Source: Flavobacterium rivuli WB 3.3-2 = DSM 21788 | GTDB lineage: Bacteria > Bacteroidota > Bacteroidia > Flavobacteriales > Flavobacteriaceae | DNA: 64,000 nt | NCBI RefSeq assembly: GCF_000378485.1 | Contig: NZ_KB899967.1 | Coordinates: forward strand, 1-64,000 | Direction of reading: 5' to 3' | Part shown: one piece after another, positions 8,821 to 17,895 of the stretch | How positions within the stretch are numbered: the first letter of the stretch is position 1 | Layout: the number at the start of each line of letters is the position of its first letter | Translations under genes and position numbers: made by a program | Notes under the pieces: generated by a model | Database searches by the model: none | Told to the model about the DNA's origin: nothing | What the model saw: the letters and a program-made list of their open reading frames with translations, nothing else

Positions 8821-10026
8821 TTAAACGGGCAGTATTATTATAAAACTTGCACCGTTACCATCGTGGCTTTTAGCCGTTATTATACCATTATGTTTTTCTA
8901 CTATTTTTTTTGCAATAGCAAGCCCTATACCGGTACCCTCATAGCTGTTGCGATCATTAAGGCTCTGGAATATCTTGAAAATTTTATCCAGATATAGCTC
9001 ATTAAACCCAATCCCATTATCGGCAACAATAATACGACAATAATTCCCTAATGCCGTAACCGGACTATTAAAATCTTTATCATTTATACGTTCGGCAGTA
9101 ATAGTTATTTGAGGAATTGTATCTGGTTTTGTGAATTTGAGGGAGTTACCAATTAAATTTTGAAACAGCTGCCGTAACTGGCTTGGTACGCCGGTTATAT
9201 TTGGCAGGTTATCTATCTTTATTTGTGCCTCTTTTTGCTCTACAAGATGATCAAAATCAGACAGCACTTCCTGTAATACATCATTTAACACTACCGTTTC
9301 CGGCAGTACATCAGATGATAACCTTGAATAGTCCAGCAAATCAGTAATCAGTTTACCCATTCTTTGAGACGAACGTACGGTACGGTTTACATAGTCTACA
9401 GCCTTTTCATCCCTTACTAAATAGCGCTCCTTTATAATTTTTATAAAAGTCTCTATTTTACGCAACGGCTCTTTTAAATCGTGCGATACTACCCATGCAA
9501 ACTGCTGTAGCTCATGATTACGCATTTCCAGCTCCTCATTTTTTTCACTTAATTCTTTAGTACGCTCAGCTACCTTAAGCTCCAGGTTTTCCTGAGCTTC
9601 TTTACGTATTTCTATTTCTTTAGAGAGTAGGTCGCGTATATCTTTAAGTTCATTTTTTTGCTCATAAAGCTTTAAAAATGTCTTTACTTTTAAGATAAGC
9701 AAATCAGGGTCTACGGGCTTGGTAATATAATCTACCGCACCGGTTTCGTACCCTTTGGAAATGTATTTTTTTTCTTTACTGATGGCAGACAGAAATATTA
9801 CCGGGATGTCCTTTGTCCTGTTACTGCCGGATAATGCCTCTGCCACTTCAAAACCATCCATACCGGGCATTTGCACGTCCATTATTATAAGCGAATAGCT
9901 TTTTTTAAGGATCATCCTTAATGCCTCCTCACCAGATTCTGCCGAGTCTGCCTGAAGGTTATGTAAATCCAGTATTTTAATAAGGGGAACAATATTTTCC
10001 CGTTTGTCATCTACTATAAGTATCAT
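8821..10026 (-). CDS. Receiver-histidine kinase (REC-coiled coil-HisKA-HATPase), soluble
   Basis: The protein has 401 residues and no membrane segment. The N-terminal receiver has Asp50 in IIMDVQMPGMDGF and the Lys in ITKPVDP. A coiled coil (about 120-172) leads to the HisKA His182 in VVSHDLKEPL, a phytochrome-type kinase motif, then an HATPase with NLIGNSLKFT, DNGIGF and GTGIGLAIAKK. A receiver before a kinase domain suggests a second relay step fed by the neighbouring hybrid kinase. It overlaps the next upstream gene by 4 nt (ATGA type). Confidence 0.9.
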   Translation of the reverse strand: MILIVDDKRENIVPLIKILDLHNLQADSAESGEEALRMILKKSYSLIIMDVQMPGMDGFEVAEALSGSNRTKDIPVIFLSAISKEKKYISKGYETGAVDYITKPVDPDLLILKVKTFLKLYEQKNELKDIRDLLSKEIEIRKEAQENLELKVAERTKELSEKNEELEMRNHELQQFAWVVSHDLKEPLRKIETFIKIIKERYLVRDEKAVDYVNRTVRSSQRMGKLITDLLDYSRLSSDVLPETVVLNDVLQEVLSDFDHLVEQKEAQIKIDNLPNITGVPSQLRQLFQNLIGNSLKFTKPDTIPQITITAERINDKDFNSPVTALGNYCRIIVADNGIGFNELYLDKIFKIFQSLNDRNSYEGTGIGLAIAKKIVEKHNGIITAKSHDGNGASFIIILPV

Positions 10027-10454
10027 AAGGTATGGTTACATGTAGTTTTTACTTGCGGTATACCTTGTGTTACAATACTTTTTAAGGCGTTGCAAAGTTG
10101 GGCAAAATCGTTTGGCTTTTCCATATAATAAACTGCGCCGTTATTAAAACATTCCTTTTGGTAAGCCGGCGAGCATGAGGTAGAGTACATAATAACAGGA
10201 ATATCTTTTAAAACAGGATTTTGCTGCATTTCTTTAAGGCAGTCTATTCCGTTCATCCTTGGCATATTAACATCCATAAAAACAAAGTCTGGCATTACCG
10301 TAAAATCAGAATTCAGTTTGACTAATGCATCAATGCCGTCCGTAGCCGTACGGCATAAAACCGTAGCATCGGCTTCATAAAGAGCCTCAGAGAAAAGCAG
10401 CTGATCGTCCGGATCATCGTCTACTAAAAATATTGTTTTGTATGTTTGATGCAC
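10023..10454 (-). CDS. Single-domain response regulator, Rcp1-like
   Basis: The protein has 143 residues and is a receiver only, with DDDPDD at 12-17 and phospho-acceptor Asp61 in VFMDVNMPRMNG. The Lys is in YMEKPND. Lone receivers of this Rcp1 type usually partner phytochrome-like kinases, matching the kinase gene it overlaps. The start is GTG: no ATG lies before the receiver fold, and an in-frame TGA occurs two codons upstream. A TACTTTTG box (10466-10459) ends only 4 nt before the GTG, so the message could be nearly leaderless. It is first in the signalling operon. Confidence 0.85.
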   Translation of the reverse strand: MHQTYKTIFLVDDDPDDQLLFSEALYEADATVLCRTATDGIDALVKLNSDFTVMPDFVFMDVNMPRMNGIDCLKEMQQNPVLKDIPVIMYSTSCSPAYQKECFNNGAVYYMEKPNDFAQLCNALKSIVTQGIPQVKTTCNHTL

Positions 10455-10662
10455 AATTCAAAAGTATAAAATCATGTGTTAAAAGGTTGTTAATTCAACA
10501 ACCAAATATTAACACTTTAAGTAAATATTTCACAAAGTTTCACATTCATAAACATTATACTACATACCAGTCTGTTAAGGCTAATTTACTTCATTTAACA
10601 GTACGTAATTAATGGATTTTTAATATAAACTAAAATTTTATTAGTCTACTAAAACTATAGGG

Positions 10663-10693
10663 TTTGTATTTTTTAAATTAATTACTACATTTG
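10663..10693 (+). promoter_or_regulatory. Promoter of the TonB-dependent receptor gene
   Basis: TTTG (10663-10666) and TACATTTG (10686-10693) are separated by 19 nt, a near-perfect Bacteroidetes sigma-ABfr type promoter. It lies 28 nt upstream of the ATG. Confidence 0.75.
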
Positions 10694-10721
10694 GCACCGT
10701 TAACCAGCCCAATTGTACACG

Positions 10722-13610
10722 ATGAAACACAACTACTTTAGCATACGCCTTACCATGGCTATTGCATTTTTTTTAATGATCTTTAGTATCCTGCCAATTT
10801 TCGCACAGGACCAGATTGTAGAGATTACAGGGGTTGTTAATGATAACGAGGTTAATGGTCCGTTGCCCGGGGTAACCGTTAGCATAAAAGGCACAGCAAC
10901 AACAACCGCCACAAACGAGAAAGGCGAATTTTATATTAAGACCAATATAACCTATCCGTTTACTTTAGTGTTCTCGGGCGTTGGTTTTAAATCTCAGGAA
11001 CTGCAGGTGCTGTCTGCCCAAAGTAAAATATCTGTAAATTTAAATACAGAGAATACCCTGCTTAACGAAGTAGTGGTTTCTGCATCGCGGGTTGAAGAAC
11101 GCATCCTTCAATCGCCTATTTCCATCGAAAAAATAGACATCAAAGCTATTAAAGACAGCCCCGCACCCACTTTTTATGAGGCGTTAGATAATATAAAGGG
11201 TGTACAACTGCTTACATCGAGCCTTACCCTTAAAGTACCTAATGCACGTGGTTTTAATGTACCTAACAACTTTAGGTTTATGCAGCTTGTAGATGGTGTA
11301 GACGTACAGGCAGCTACACTGGGTGTACCGCTTGGCAACGCCATAGGCCCTACAGAACTTGACATACAAAGTGTAGAAATTACCCCTGGCGCAGCATCTG
11401 CACTATATGGTATGAACGCTATTAATGGCCTTGCGAGCCTTCAAACACGCAGCCCGTTTACCTACCAGGGGCTAAGCCTTTACCAGCGTACAGGTGTTAA
11501 CCATGTGGGCAATGATGAAAAAGACCCTGCTCTGCTTACCGAGTTTGCCCTGCGATATGCAAAGGTGTTTAAAGAAAAATTTGCCATTAAGGTAAACGGC
11601 TCCTTCTTTAGGGGAACCGACTGGATATCGAACACGTTAACCGACCAAAACCCTAATAACCTTGCCACGGCAAACCCTACTGTCCCATCACTTGATGGCG
11701 CTTTTAACCCGGCTGCCGATTTATGGAACAACTATGGCGATGAACGTAACAACAGGGTTACTGTAAACGCCACGGTAGATGGTGTATCTAAAACCTACAA
11801 TGTGTCGCGTACCGGCTACTTGGAAAAAGACCTTGTAGACCCTACTGTTACAAATATAAAATTTGATGCCGGTGGTTATTATAAAATTAAAGACAACCTT
11901 GAGGCATCTTATGTATACCGTTATGGCCTTATGGACGGTACTTTTCAGCGTGGTAATAAGATAAGGCTGGATAATGCTGTGGTGCAAAACCATAAAGTAG
12001 AACTTAAAGGTGAAGAATTTTACATTCGCTGTTACGCGTCTCTTGAAAGTACAGGCGACTCCTACAACCTTAAACCCCTTGCCGATAACCTGGACCTTAC
12101 CCATGCCAGTAATACCAATTGGAGAAATACATTCCAGTCGGCACTGCAAAGCTCTATTAACAGTGGTACAGCTTTGCAACAAGCCTTTGAAGATGCCCGT
12201 GCTGTTGCTGATGCCGGCCGCGTAGAACCCGGAACGCCCGAATTTGAAGCACTTAAAAACACCATAATTAAAACCAATAACTGGGATCATTTAAACTCTG
12301 GTGTTGCCGGTGCTCCTGCAACAGGTGGTGCATGGTTAAAGCAAAAATCGGCTTTATACCATGTAGAGGGCCAGTATGACCTCTCTAAATATGTGCAACT
12401 ATTCGACCTGCAGGTGGGTGCTGATTACAGGCAATACCTTGTTACCCCTGATGGCAATAACTTCGTAGATTTTGCACGCCCCGTGGCAGAACGTAATGTT
12501 GCCCTGCCCGATGGTAGCTTTGGCGATAAACAGCGTTATGAAAAATACGGCATTTTTGGACAGGTAACCAAACGCTTTTTTAATAACAGGTTAAAAATAA
12601 ACGCATCGTTGAGAGCCGACCGCAACCCAGAATTTGATACAAAACTTAACCCAAGGATTGCCTTAGTATATTCGCCAAAAGAGAACCACAATTTTAGGGC
12701 ATCTTTCCAAAATGGCTTCCGTTTCCCGTCCTTGTTTGAGGCCTTATCGTTTGTAAATAATGGTAATGTAAGGCGTGTAGGCGGCTTGGCGCGCGTAAAC
12801 CAGGGCATCGGCTTCTTAGAAAATTCTTATACACTAACTTCTATAGATGCTTTTAACGCGGCCGTAAACACCGCTGTAGATGCAGGCACCCCGCGCGCCC
12901 AGGCTGCCCTTGAGAACCGTAATGTGCTTGAAAAAGCAAACCTTCCTGTTATGAAACCGGAACAGATAAATTCTTTCGAAATTGGTTATAAAAGCGTTGT
13001 ACTTAACAACTCAATATCTATAGACTGGGATGCTTACCTTAATATTTACGATGGCTTTTTAGGCCAGGTAGAAGTTGCCGTACCAAAAAATGGTGTTGTT
13101 GGGTCTGATGCTTCTGTAACAGATATGCTTACCCGAGCCAACCAGGACCGTTACCGTGTATTTACTAATAGCACCAACAAGTATAAAAGTTATGGATCTA
13201 CATTTGGTATAAAATATAACTTTTACGAAAATTATAATGCAGGCTTCAACGTAAGCTACAATGATTTGATAACCAACAGTAAATCGGATATTTTTCTTAC
13301 ATCGTTTAATACCCCTAAATGGGTAACCAACCTTTCTTTTGGCAACAGGCAGATTATTAAAAATGTAGGCTTTAATATTACCGGCCGCTGGCAGGATGCC
13401 TTTTATTGGGAAAGTACATTAGCAAACGGCGATGTTCCTGCATATGTTACACTTGATGCCCAGGTTAACGTTAAGATACCTGTTATTTATGCTACAGCAA
13501 AAATAGGTGGTACTAACATTCTTAATAACAGGTACTACCAGTACGCTGCTGGCCCTACCATAGGTGGCCTGTACTATGTGGCATTAACTTTTGAACTTGC
13601 TAATTTGTAA
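10722..13610 (+). CDS. TonB-dependent outer-membrane receptor
   Basis: The 962-residue protein has a signal peptide ending near FAQDQ, a CarboxypepD_reg-like N-terminal extension (about 35-115), a plug domain (LNEVVVSASR, then IEKIDIKAI) and a large barrel. I chose the ATG at 10722 over an in-frame TTG three codons earlier because the -7 box leaves a normal leader. Unlike the SusC in the arabinan locus, it has no SusD partner and its neighbours are not sugar genes. The plug-domain style suits transport of a metal chelate, vitamin or lipid-like ligand; the substrate cannot be named. It ends in Leu, where a C-terminal Phe is common in barrels. Confidence 0.88.
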   Translation: MKHNYFSIRLTMAIAFFLMIFSILPIFAQDQIVEITGVVNDNEVNGPLPGVTVSIKGTATTTATNEKGEFYIKTNITYPFTLVFSGVGFKSQELQVLSAQSKISVNLNTENTLLNEVVVSASRVEERILQSPISIEKIDIKAIKDSPAPTFYEALDNIKGVQLLTSSLTLKVPNARGFNVPNNFRFMQLVDGVDVQAATLGVPLGNAIGPTELDIQSVEITPGAASALYGMNAINGLASLQTRSPFTYQGLSLYQRTGVNHVGNDEKDPALLTEFALRYAKVFKEKFAIKVNGSFFRGTDWISNTLTDQNPNNLATANPTVPSLDGAFNPAADLWNNYGDERNNRVTVNATVDGVSKTYNVSRTGYLEKDLVDPTVTNIKFDAGGYYKIKDNLEASYVYRYGLMDGTFQRGNKIRLDNAVVQNHKVELKGEEFYIRCYASLESTGDSYNLKPLADNLDLTHASNTNWRNTFQSALQSSINSGTALQQAFEDARAVADAGRVEPGTPEFEALKNTIIKTNNWDHLNSGVAGAPATGGAWLKQKSALYHVEGQYDLSKYVQLFDLQVGADYRQYLVTPDGNNFVDFARPVAERNVALPDGSFGDKQRYEKYGIFGQVTKRFFNNRLKINASLRADRNPEFDTKLNPRIALVYSPKENHNFRASFQNGFRFPSLFEALSFVNNGNVRRVGGLARVNQGIGFLENSYTLTSIDAFNAAVNTAVDAGTPRAQAALENRNVLEKANLPVMKPEQINSFEIGYKSVVLNNSISIDWDAYLNIYDGFLGQVEVAVPKNGVVGSDASVTDMLTRANQDRYRVFTNSTNKYKSYGSTFGIKYNFYENYNAGFNVSYNDLITNSKSDIFLTSFNTPKWVTNLSFGNRQIIKNVGFNITGRWQDAFYWESTLANGDVPAYVTLDAQVNVKIPVIYATAKIGGTNILNNRYYQYAAGPTIGGLYYVALTFELANL

Positions 13611-13652
13611 TATAAGTTATACGATTTCTTTTTTTGTTTGTTTGTTTAAAGG

Positions 13653-13679
13653 CCTGCCTGTAAAAGGGCAGGTTTTTTT
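13653..13679 (+). terminator. Rho-independent terminator of the receptor gene
   Basis: CCTGCC (13653-13658) pairs with GGCAGG (13667-13672) and is followed by seven T. The T run touches the stop codon of the convergent gene. Confidence 0.85.
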
Positions 13680-14430
13680 ATGGGTTAATGCTTACCTCGT
13701 CATAAATTACATCTATTGGCACTATTGATATATCATTAAAAGCCTGCTCTGCTTTTACCCGCCCCCTGCCTGATGCAAAACTATGGGCAGCACCCACAAA
13801 ACTTCCTAATGTAAAATACCAGGACAGCTCTGTAACAGGAATGTTTCCAAGCACGGTTACACCAAGTTTAGTTCGTGCAAGAAACCAGTATGAGTCCCAA
13901 TAGGAAGGATTAACTACGTTAAAAAGCAAGGCATATACTGGTAATACAACAAGTACTGTTAACACGCCCGATGTAATGGCCTGCAACAGTAAATCTGGCC
14001 GTAAAATAAGTATGAATATAGTAAACGCAACAAAAACAGCACAGCTTACTATAATAGAATTTATTCCAAATACTATGTTAAACAGCATTAAAGAAATTAC
14101 TCCAACTAAAAACATGCGGCCAAACAATTTTTTACGTTTCTTATAAACCTGTTCTTTGGTTACAGAAAAAGCAAACTCATAAACACTTACTGCAATACCC
14201 ATTATAGTAAAGCCAAATAAAAAATCTTCTATAGAAACAATAGATTGCCCCATTAACGTAGGAGGATGCCAGTAATCCTTAAAATACCAGTACTCTGCTA
14301 CAAAACCGGCAAGACCTCCCATAATGCTTACCTTAAGCATTTTTTTACGCAAACTTTTTCTCAGCCCATACATTGTCAGCCAGGGAAAAAACAGCATTAC
14401 AGATAGTAGTAAATAGGTATAGGTATCCAT
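13678..14430 (-). CDS. Lycopene-cyclase-like polytopic membrane protein
   Basis: The protein has 250 residues and about seven or eight hydrophobic helices. It contains two similar halves, each with an acidic pair motif at a helix start: SIEDFLFGFTIMG near residue 67 and IPVTELSWYFTLG near residue 205. These resemble the P-x-E-E motifs of heterodimer-type or fused (CrtYc/CrtYd) lycopene beta-cyclases. The first motif has Ser-Ile-Glu-Asp rather than Pro-x-Glu-Glu. No other carotenoid genes are nearby, so a carotenoid role is only a possibility. It converges on the TonB receptor gene. Confidence 0.5.
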   Translation of the reverse strand: MDTYTYLLLSVMLFFPWLTMYGLRKSLRKKMLKVSIMGGLAGFVAEYWYFKDYWHPPTLMGQSIVSIEDFLFGFTIMGIAVSVYEFAFSVTKEQVYKKRKKLFGRMFLVGVISLMLFNIVFGINSIIVSCAVFVAFTIFILILRPDLLLQAITSGVLTVLVVLPVYALLFNVVNPSYWDSYWFLARTKLGVTVLGNIPVTELSWYFTLGSFVGAAHSFASGRGRVKAEQAFNDISIVPIDVIYDEVSINP

Positions 14431-14778
14431 AGGCTTTATTAAATAGTACGGGCAACCTTAAGATTTTAGATAACTGAGGGCATTGCAACAATCTGGATAT
14501 CAAATATAAAAACAAATTTAACATAATTTTTGTATTACCAATATTTTTAATCTATTTAATTTACAACAGCAATAATTATTTCAATTATAATCAGATAATT
14601 ATTGTGCCAAACAACCATTTGTTGTAGATATTAATTACAAGTTTATACAACGATTTAGAACTAATAAATTGTTAAAGAAACGTGGTCGAGGGTGTTTTAG
14701 GGATATGATTTTTTAATTTGGCGAATTAATATTTAAAAAACCGGGATAAATTTCAGCATACTCAAATGCATTATCCTG
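14431..14778. other. AT-rich divergent intergenic region
   Basis: No gene is visible in these 348 nt. On the minus strand TATATTTG (14508-14501) and TAAATTTG (14520-14513) are possible -7 boxes for the lycopene-cyclase-like gene, but neither has a well-placed TTTG upstream. A short inverted repeat, ACAAC-N5-GTTGT, lies near 14613. No -7 box with correct spacing was found for the rightward gene. Confidence 0.35.
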
Positions 14779-15078
14779 ATGGAAATAACGATTAAACCTT
14801 ATTATATGAACTTTGAACTTGAAACCATTATAGGCATTTTGGGAGCCATACTGTCGTCATTATCATTCTTACCGCAGGTAATAAAAATATGGAAAACAAA
14901 ATCGGCCGATGATCTCTCTATGCCCACTATTGTACTCCTTGCTGCTAATGCCGCAACATGGCTTACTTATGGCGTTATTAAGGATGCTATGCCACTTGCT
15001 ATAACTAACGCATTAATGCTAACCATGCTACTGGTAATTATATTTTTTAAACTAAAGTTTAAACCAAAAAATAGTTAG
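14779..15078 (+). CDS. SemiSWEET-type sugar transporter
   Basis: The protein has 99 residues with three transmembrane helices and the PQ-loop signature (SFLPQVIKIWKTKSADDLS), followed by a Trp-Leu pair and a conserved Thr-Asn (residues about 77-78) typical of bacterial SemiSWEETs, which dimerise to form a bidirectional sugar pore. An internal ATG at 14806 would give 90 residues, closer to the family length and starting MNFELETIIG, so the true start may be there. It stands alone, but the arabinose cluster starts 170 nt away on the other strand. Confidence 0.85.
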   Translation: MEITIKPYYMNFELETIIGILGAILSSLSFLPQVIKIWKTKSADDLSMPTIVLLAANAATWLTYGVIKDAMPLAITNALMLTMLLVIIFFKLKFKPKNS

Positions 15079-15152
15079 TGGATTTTATAATTGTGTTGAT
15101 TGGGTTATAACAATACGATAATTTGGAATATAACTTAAGGTTACAATTTTAA

Positions 15153-15192
15153 AACTTTGCAACTTAGTTACTCTGAAACTTTAAAACTGTTC
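15153..15192. repeat. Octanucleotide-phased repeat (AACT every 8 nt)
   Basis: Five units begin at 15153, 15161, 15169, 15177 and 15185, exactly 8 nt apart. Each starts AACT (one has TACT) and the last four bases vary. It lies between the SemiSWEET stop codon and the transketolase terminator. Confidence 0.6.
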
Positions 15193-15227
15193 AAAAAAAA
15201 ACGCCTTATCGATTACTCAATAAGGCG
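15193..15227 (-). terminator. Terminator of the araA-to-transketolase operon
   Basis: CGCCTTAT (15202-15209) pairs with ATAAGGCG (15220-15227). On the minus strand the stem is followed by nine U. It sits 25 nt past the stop codon of the last gene of the operon. Confidence 0.85.
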
Positions 15228-15251
15228 GCTAATATTATGAAACAAAATTTG

Positions 15252-16211
15252 TTATGCTTTTTTACGGGCGATAACTTTCTGTACAGCTTTAACAATATGT
15301 TCAGCATCAAGGCCGTATTTAGTCATAAGTTGTGCAGGAGTTCCGCTTTCGCCAAAACTATCATCTACAGCAACATATTCCTGTGGCGTAGGATTGTTTA
15401 CAGCAAGAAGCTGGGCAATACTGTCACCAAGTCCGCCAAGCCTGTTGTGCTCTTCGGCAGTAACCACGCAGCCTGTTTTGGCTACTGATTTTAATACTGC
15501 TTCTGCATCAAGAGGTTTAATGGTATGTATGTTTATAATTTCTGCATCAATACCAAGTTCAGCAAGTTTTTCACCAGCCTGTATAGCTTCCCATACAAGG
15601 TGGCCTGTTGCAAAAATACTTACGTCGGCACCTTCGTTAACCATCCACGCTTTACCAATTTCAAACTTCTGGTCGGCATCTGTAAATATTGGCACCACAG
15701 GGCGGCCAAAACGCAGGTAAACCGGGCCTTCATACTCTGCAATTGCAATAGTAGCGGCTTTAGTCTGGTTGTAATCGCACGGATTGATAACGGTCATGCC
15801 CGGAAGCATTTTCATTAAACCGATGTCTTCTAATATCTGATGTGTAGCACCATCTTCACCAAGCGTAAGGCCCGCGTGAGAGGCACATATTTTTACATTC
15901 TTGTCAGAATAGGCAACACTCTGGCGAATCTGGTCATAAACCCTTCCCGTAGAAAAGTTTGCAAACGTACCTGTAAAAGGTATTTTACCACCTATTGTAA
16001 GGCCGGCAGCAATACCTATCATGTTAGCCTCTGCAATACCTACCTGTACAAAACGCTCCGGAAACTCGTTAATAAAGTCCTGCATTTTTAAAGACCCAAC
16101 AAGGTCGGCACACAAGGCCACTACCTGGTCGTTCCTTTTACCGGCTTCCAGAAGGCCGTCGCCAAACCCGGAGCGGGTATCTTTTTTATCTGTGTATGTG
16201 TATTTCTTCAT
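15252..16211 (-). CDS. Transketolase, C-terminal subunit
   Basis: The protein has 319 residues and comprises the pyrimidine-binding and C-terminal domains of transketolase, with the conserved Glu in VQVGIAEANMIG, GLTLGEDGATHQ and VYLRFGRP. Together with the N-terminal subunit it uses thiamine diphosphate to move two-carbon units between D-xylulose 5-phosphate and aldoses. Two-gene transketolases are normal in many bacteria, so this is not a broken gene. It is last in the arabinose operon and receives the xylulose 5-phosphate made by AraA, AraB and AraD. Confidence 0.92.
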   Translation of the reverse strand: MKKYTYTDKKDTRSGFGDGLLEAGKRNDQVVALCADLVGSLKMQDFINEFPERFVQVGIAEANMIGIAAGLTIGGKIPFTGTFANFSTGRVYDQIRQSVAYSDKNVKICASHAGLTLGEDGATHQILEDIGLMKMLPGMTVINPCDYNQTKAATIAIAEYEGPVYLRFGRPVVPIFTDADQKFEIGKAWMVNEGADVSIFATGHLVWEAIQAGEKLAELGIDAEIINIHTIKPLDAEAVLKSVAKTGCVVTAEEHNRLGGLGDSIAQLLAVNNPTPQEYVAVDDSFGESGTPAQLMTKYGLDAEHIVKAVQKVIARKKA

Positions 16212-16356
16212 CTTAAATTTCAGATTTATGATTTCAGATTTCAGATTGCCACTTTTATGTGAGTTAGATGCCGGATAGTTTGATTTTGCAGTGTTAAGAA
16301 CTCATTGCGCCACCGAAGCTAAATCTGAAATCTACAATCTAAAATCTTAAATCCTT
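16212..16356. repeat. Inverted pair of heptanucleotide-phased repeats between transketolase genes
   Basis: On the right side AATC begins at 16322, 16329, 16336, 16343 and 16350, an exact 7-nt period. On the left side the reverse complement GATT begins at 16223, 16230, 16237 and 16244, also every 7 nt. The two blocks flank about 75 nt and could fold into a long hairpin in the message. The spacer separates two subunit genes that should be made in equal amounts. Confidence 0.65.
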
Positions 16357-17202
16357 TTAGTAGTCTCCCAAGGTTTCCTCTAATTGTGCTAATGCCGTTG
16401 CAAGCTGAGCATCGTTAGGCGCTGCACCGTGCCATTTATGGCTTCCCATCATGTAATCTACACCATGGCCCATACCTGTTTTAAGCAGGATCATGATAGG
16501 TTTACCCTGACCTGTAAGTGATTTAGCTTCTTCAAGTACTTTAACTACCTGTGCCATATCGTTACCCTCACTTTCAAGAACTACCCAGTCAAAAGCAGCA
16601 AATTTAGCTTTAAGGTCGCCTAAAGAAAGTACCTGGCTTGTAGGCCCGTCAATCTGTTGGCCGTTGTAATCTACCGTACAAATAAGGTTATCTACCCTGT
16701 TGTGCGGTGCAAACATAGCAGCTTCCCATATCTGGCCTTCCTGTAGCTCTCCATCGCCGTGAAGTGTGTAAACTATAGATTTATCGCCATTAAGTTTTTT
16801 AGCTAAAGCAGCGCCTATGGCAACACTCATACCCTGCCCTAACGAACCTGATGCAATGCGAACACCCGGAAGGTGCTCATGCGTTGTAGGGTGTCCCTGC
16901 AAACGCGAATCAAGCTTACGGAACGTAGCAAGTTCTGACTTATCAAAGTAACCGGCATGTGCTAAAACACTGTAAAATACCGGAGAAATGTGACCGTTAG
17001 AAAGGAAGAAAAGATCTTCGCCATAACCGTTCATATCAAAACCTTCTTTGCGGTTCATAACCTCAAAGTAAAGGGCAACTAAAAAATCAGCACATCCAAG
17101 AGATCCACCCGGGTGGCCGCTCTGGCAGCTGTGTACCATGCGCACAATGTCGCGGCGAACCTGCGATGCTATGCTTTCTAATTCTTTTATTTCGTGTTTC
17201 AT
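16357..17202 (-). CDS. Transketolase, N-terminal subunit
   Basis: The protein has 281 residues with the thiamine-diphosphate domain: SCQSGHPGGSLG near residue 25, the cofactor motif HGDGELQEGQIWEAAMFA, and VDYNGQQIDG. It supplies the pyrophosphate- and metal-binding half of the enzyme. It is 3 nt downstream of the transaldolase gene, so translation is likely coupled. A repeat-rich 145-nt spacer separates it from the C-terminal subunit. Confidence 0.92.
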   Translation of the reverse strand: MKHEIKELESIASQVRRDIVRMVHSCQSGHPGGSLGCADFLVALYFEVMNRKEGFDMNGYGEDLFFLSNGHISPVFYSVLAHAGYFDKSELATFRKLDSRLQGHPTTHEHLPGVRIASGSLGQGMSVAIGAALAKKLNGDKSIVYTLHGDGELQEGQIWEAAMFAPHNRVDNLICTVDYNGQQIDGPTSQVLSLGDLKAKFAAFDWVVLESEGNDMAQVVKVLEEAKSLTGQGKPIMILLKTGMGHGVDYMMGSHKWHGAAPNDAQLATALAQLEETLGDY

Positions 17203-17205
17203 ATA

Positions 17206-17874
17206 TTATTTTGCTGTAGCCGCTGCTGCTTTGGCATGGTCTGCAAGAAATTGCGCAAGGCCGTTATCAGTAAGCGGGTGTTTAAGTAAAGCTTCGATAG
17301 CACTTAGAGGCCCTGTAATAACATCGGCACCAAGTTTAGCACAGTTAATAATGTGCATTGGGTGGCGTACAGAAGCTGCAAGGATCTCCGTTTCATAACC
17401 GTAGTTGTCATAGATAAGGCGGATATCCTCGATAAGCTGTAAACCATCGGTAGAGATATCGTCAAGGCGGCCTACAAATGGCGATACATAAGTAGCACCT
17501 GCCTTAGCAGCAAGCAATGCCTGCCCTGCAGAGAATACTAATGTTACATTGGTTTTTATACCTTTTTCAGAGAAATATTTGGCAGCTTTTACACCGTCTT
17601 TAATCATTGGCAGCTTTACCACAATGCGCTCGTGCAATGAAGCAAGCTCTTCGCCTTCGGCTACCATTTCGTCAAATGTTGTAGCAATTACTTCGGCACT
17701 CACATCGCCATCGGTAATATTGCAAATATCAACATAATGTTTTAGTACCCTGTCTTTACCGCTAATGCCTTCTTTAGCCATAAGCGATGGGTTTGTTGTT
17801 ACTCCATCAAGTACACCAAGTTCGTGGGCCTCCTTAATTTGGGCAAGGTTTGCCGTGTCAATAAAAAATTTCAT
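17206..17874 (-). CDS. Transaldolase / fructose-6-phosphate aldolase (TalC-FSA family)
   Basis: The 222-residue length fits the short class. It starts [13 protein letters not shown], followed by GVTTNPSL and the Schiff-base Lys in VVKLPM (near residue 86). Later come [13 protein letters not shown] and SPFVGRLDD. These proteins are TIM-barrel decamers in the cytoplasm. Sequence alone does not separate transaldolase from fructose-6-phosphate aldolase activity. Its place beside transketolase in an arabinose operon favours transaldolase, completing the non-oxidative pentose phosphate steps. Confidence 0.88.
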   Translation of the reverse strand: MKFFIDTANLAQIKEAHELGVLDGVTTNPSLMAKEGISGKDRVLKHYVDICNITDGDVSAEVIATTFDEMVAEGEELASLHERIVVKLPMIKDGVKAAKYFSEKGIKTNVTLVFSAGQALLAAKAGATYVSPFVGRLDDISTDGLQLIEDIRLIYDNYGYETEILAASVRHPMHIINCAKLGADVITGPLSAIEALLKHPLTDNGLAQFLADHAKAAAATAK

Positions 17875-17895
17875 ATTGTTATTTTTAGGTTTGTT

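Noticed and set aside
11721-12290. 189-codon minus-strand frame inside the TonB receptor gene
   Set aside because: It is antisense to a clear barrel domain and has no family signal.
15252-17202. Transketolase broken into two pieces
   Set aside because: Both halves begin and end at natural subunit borders and carry all key residues, so this is the normal two-subunit form, not a pseudogene.
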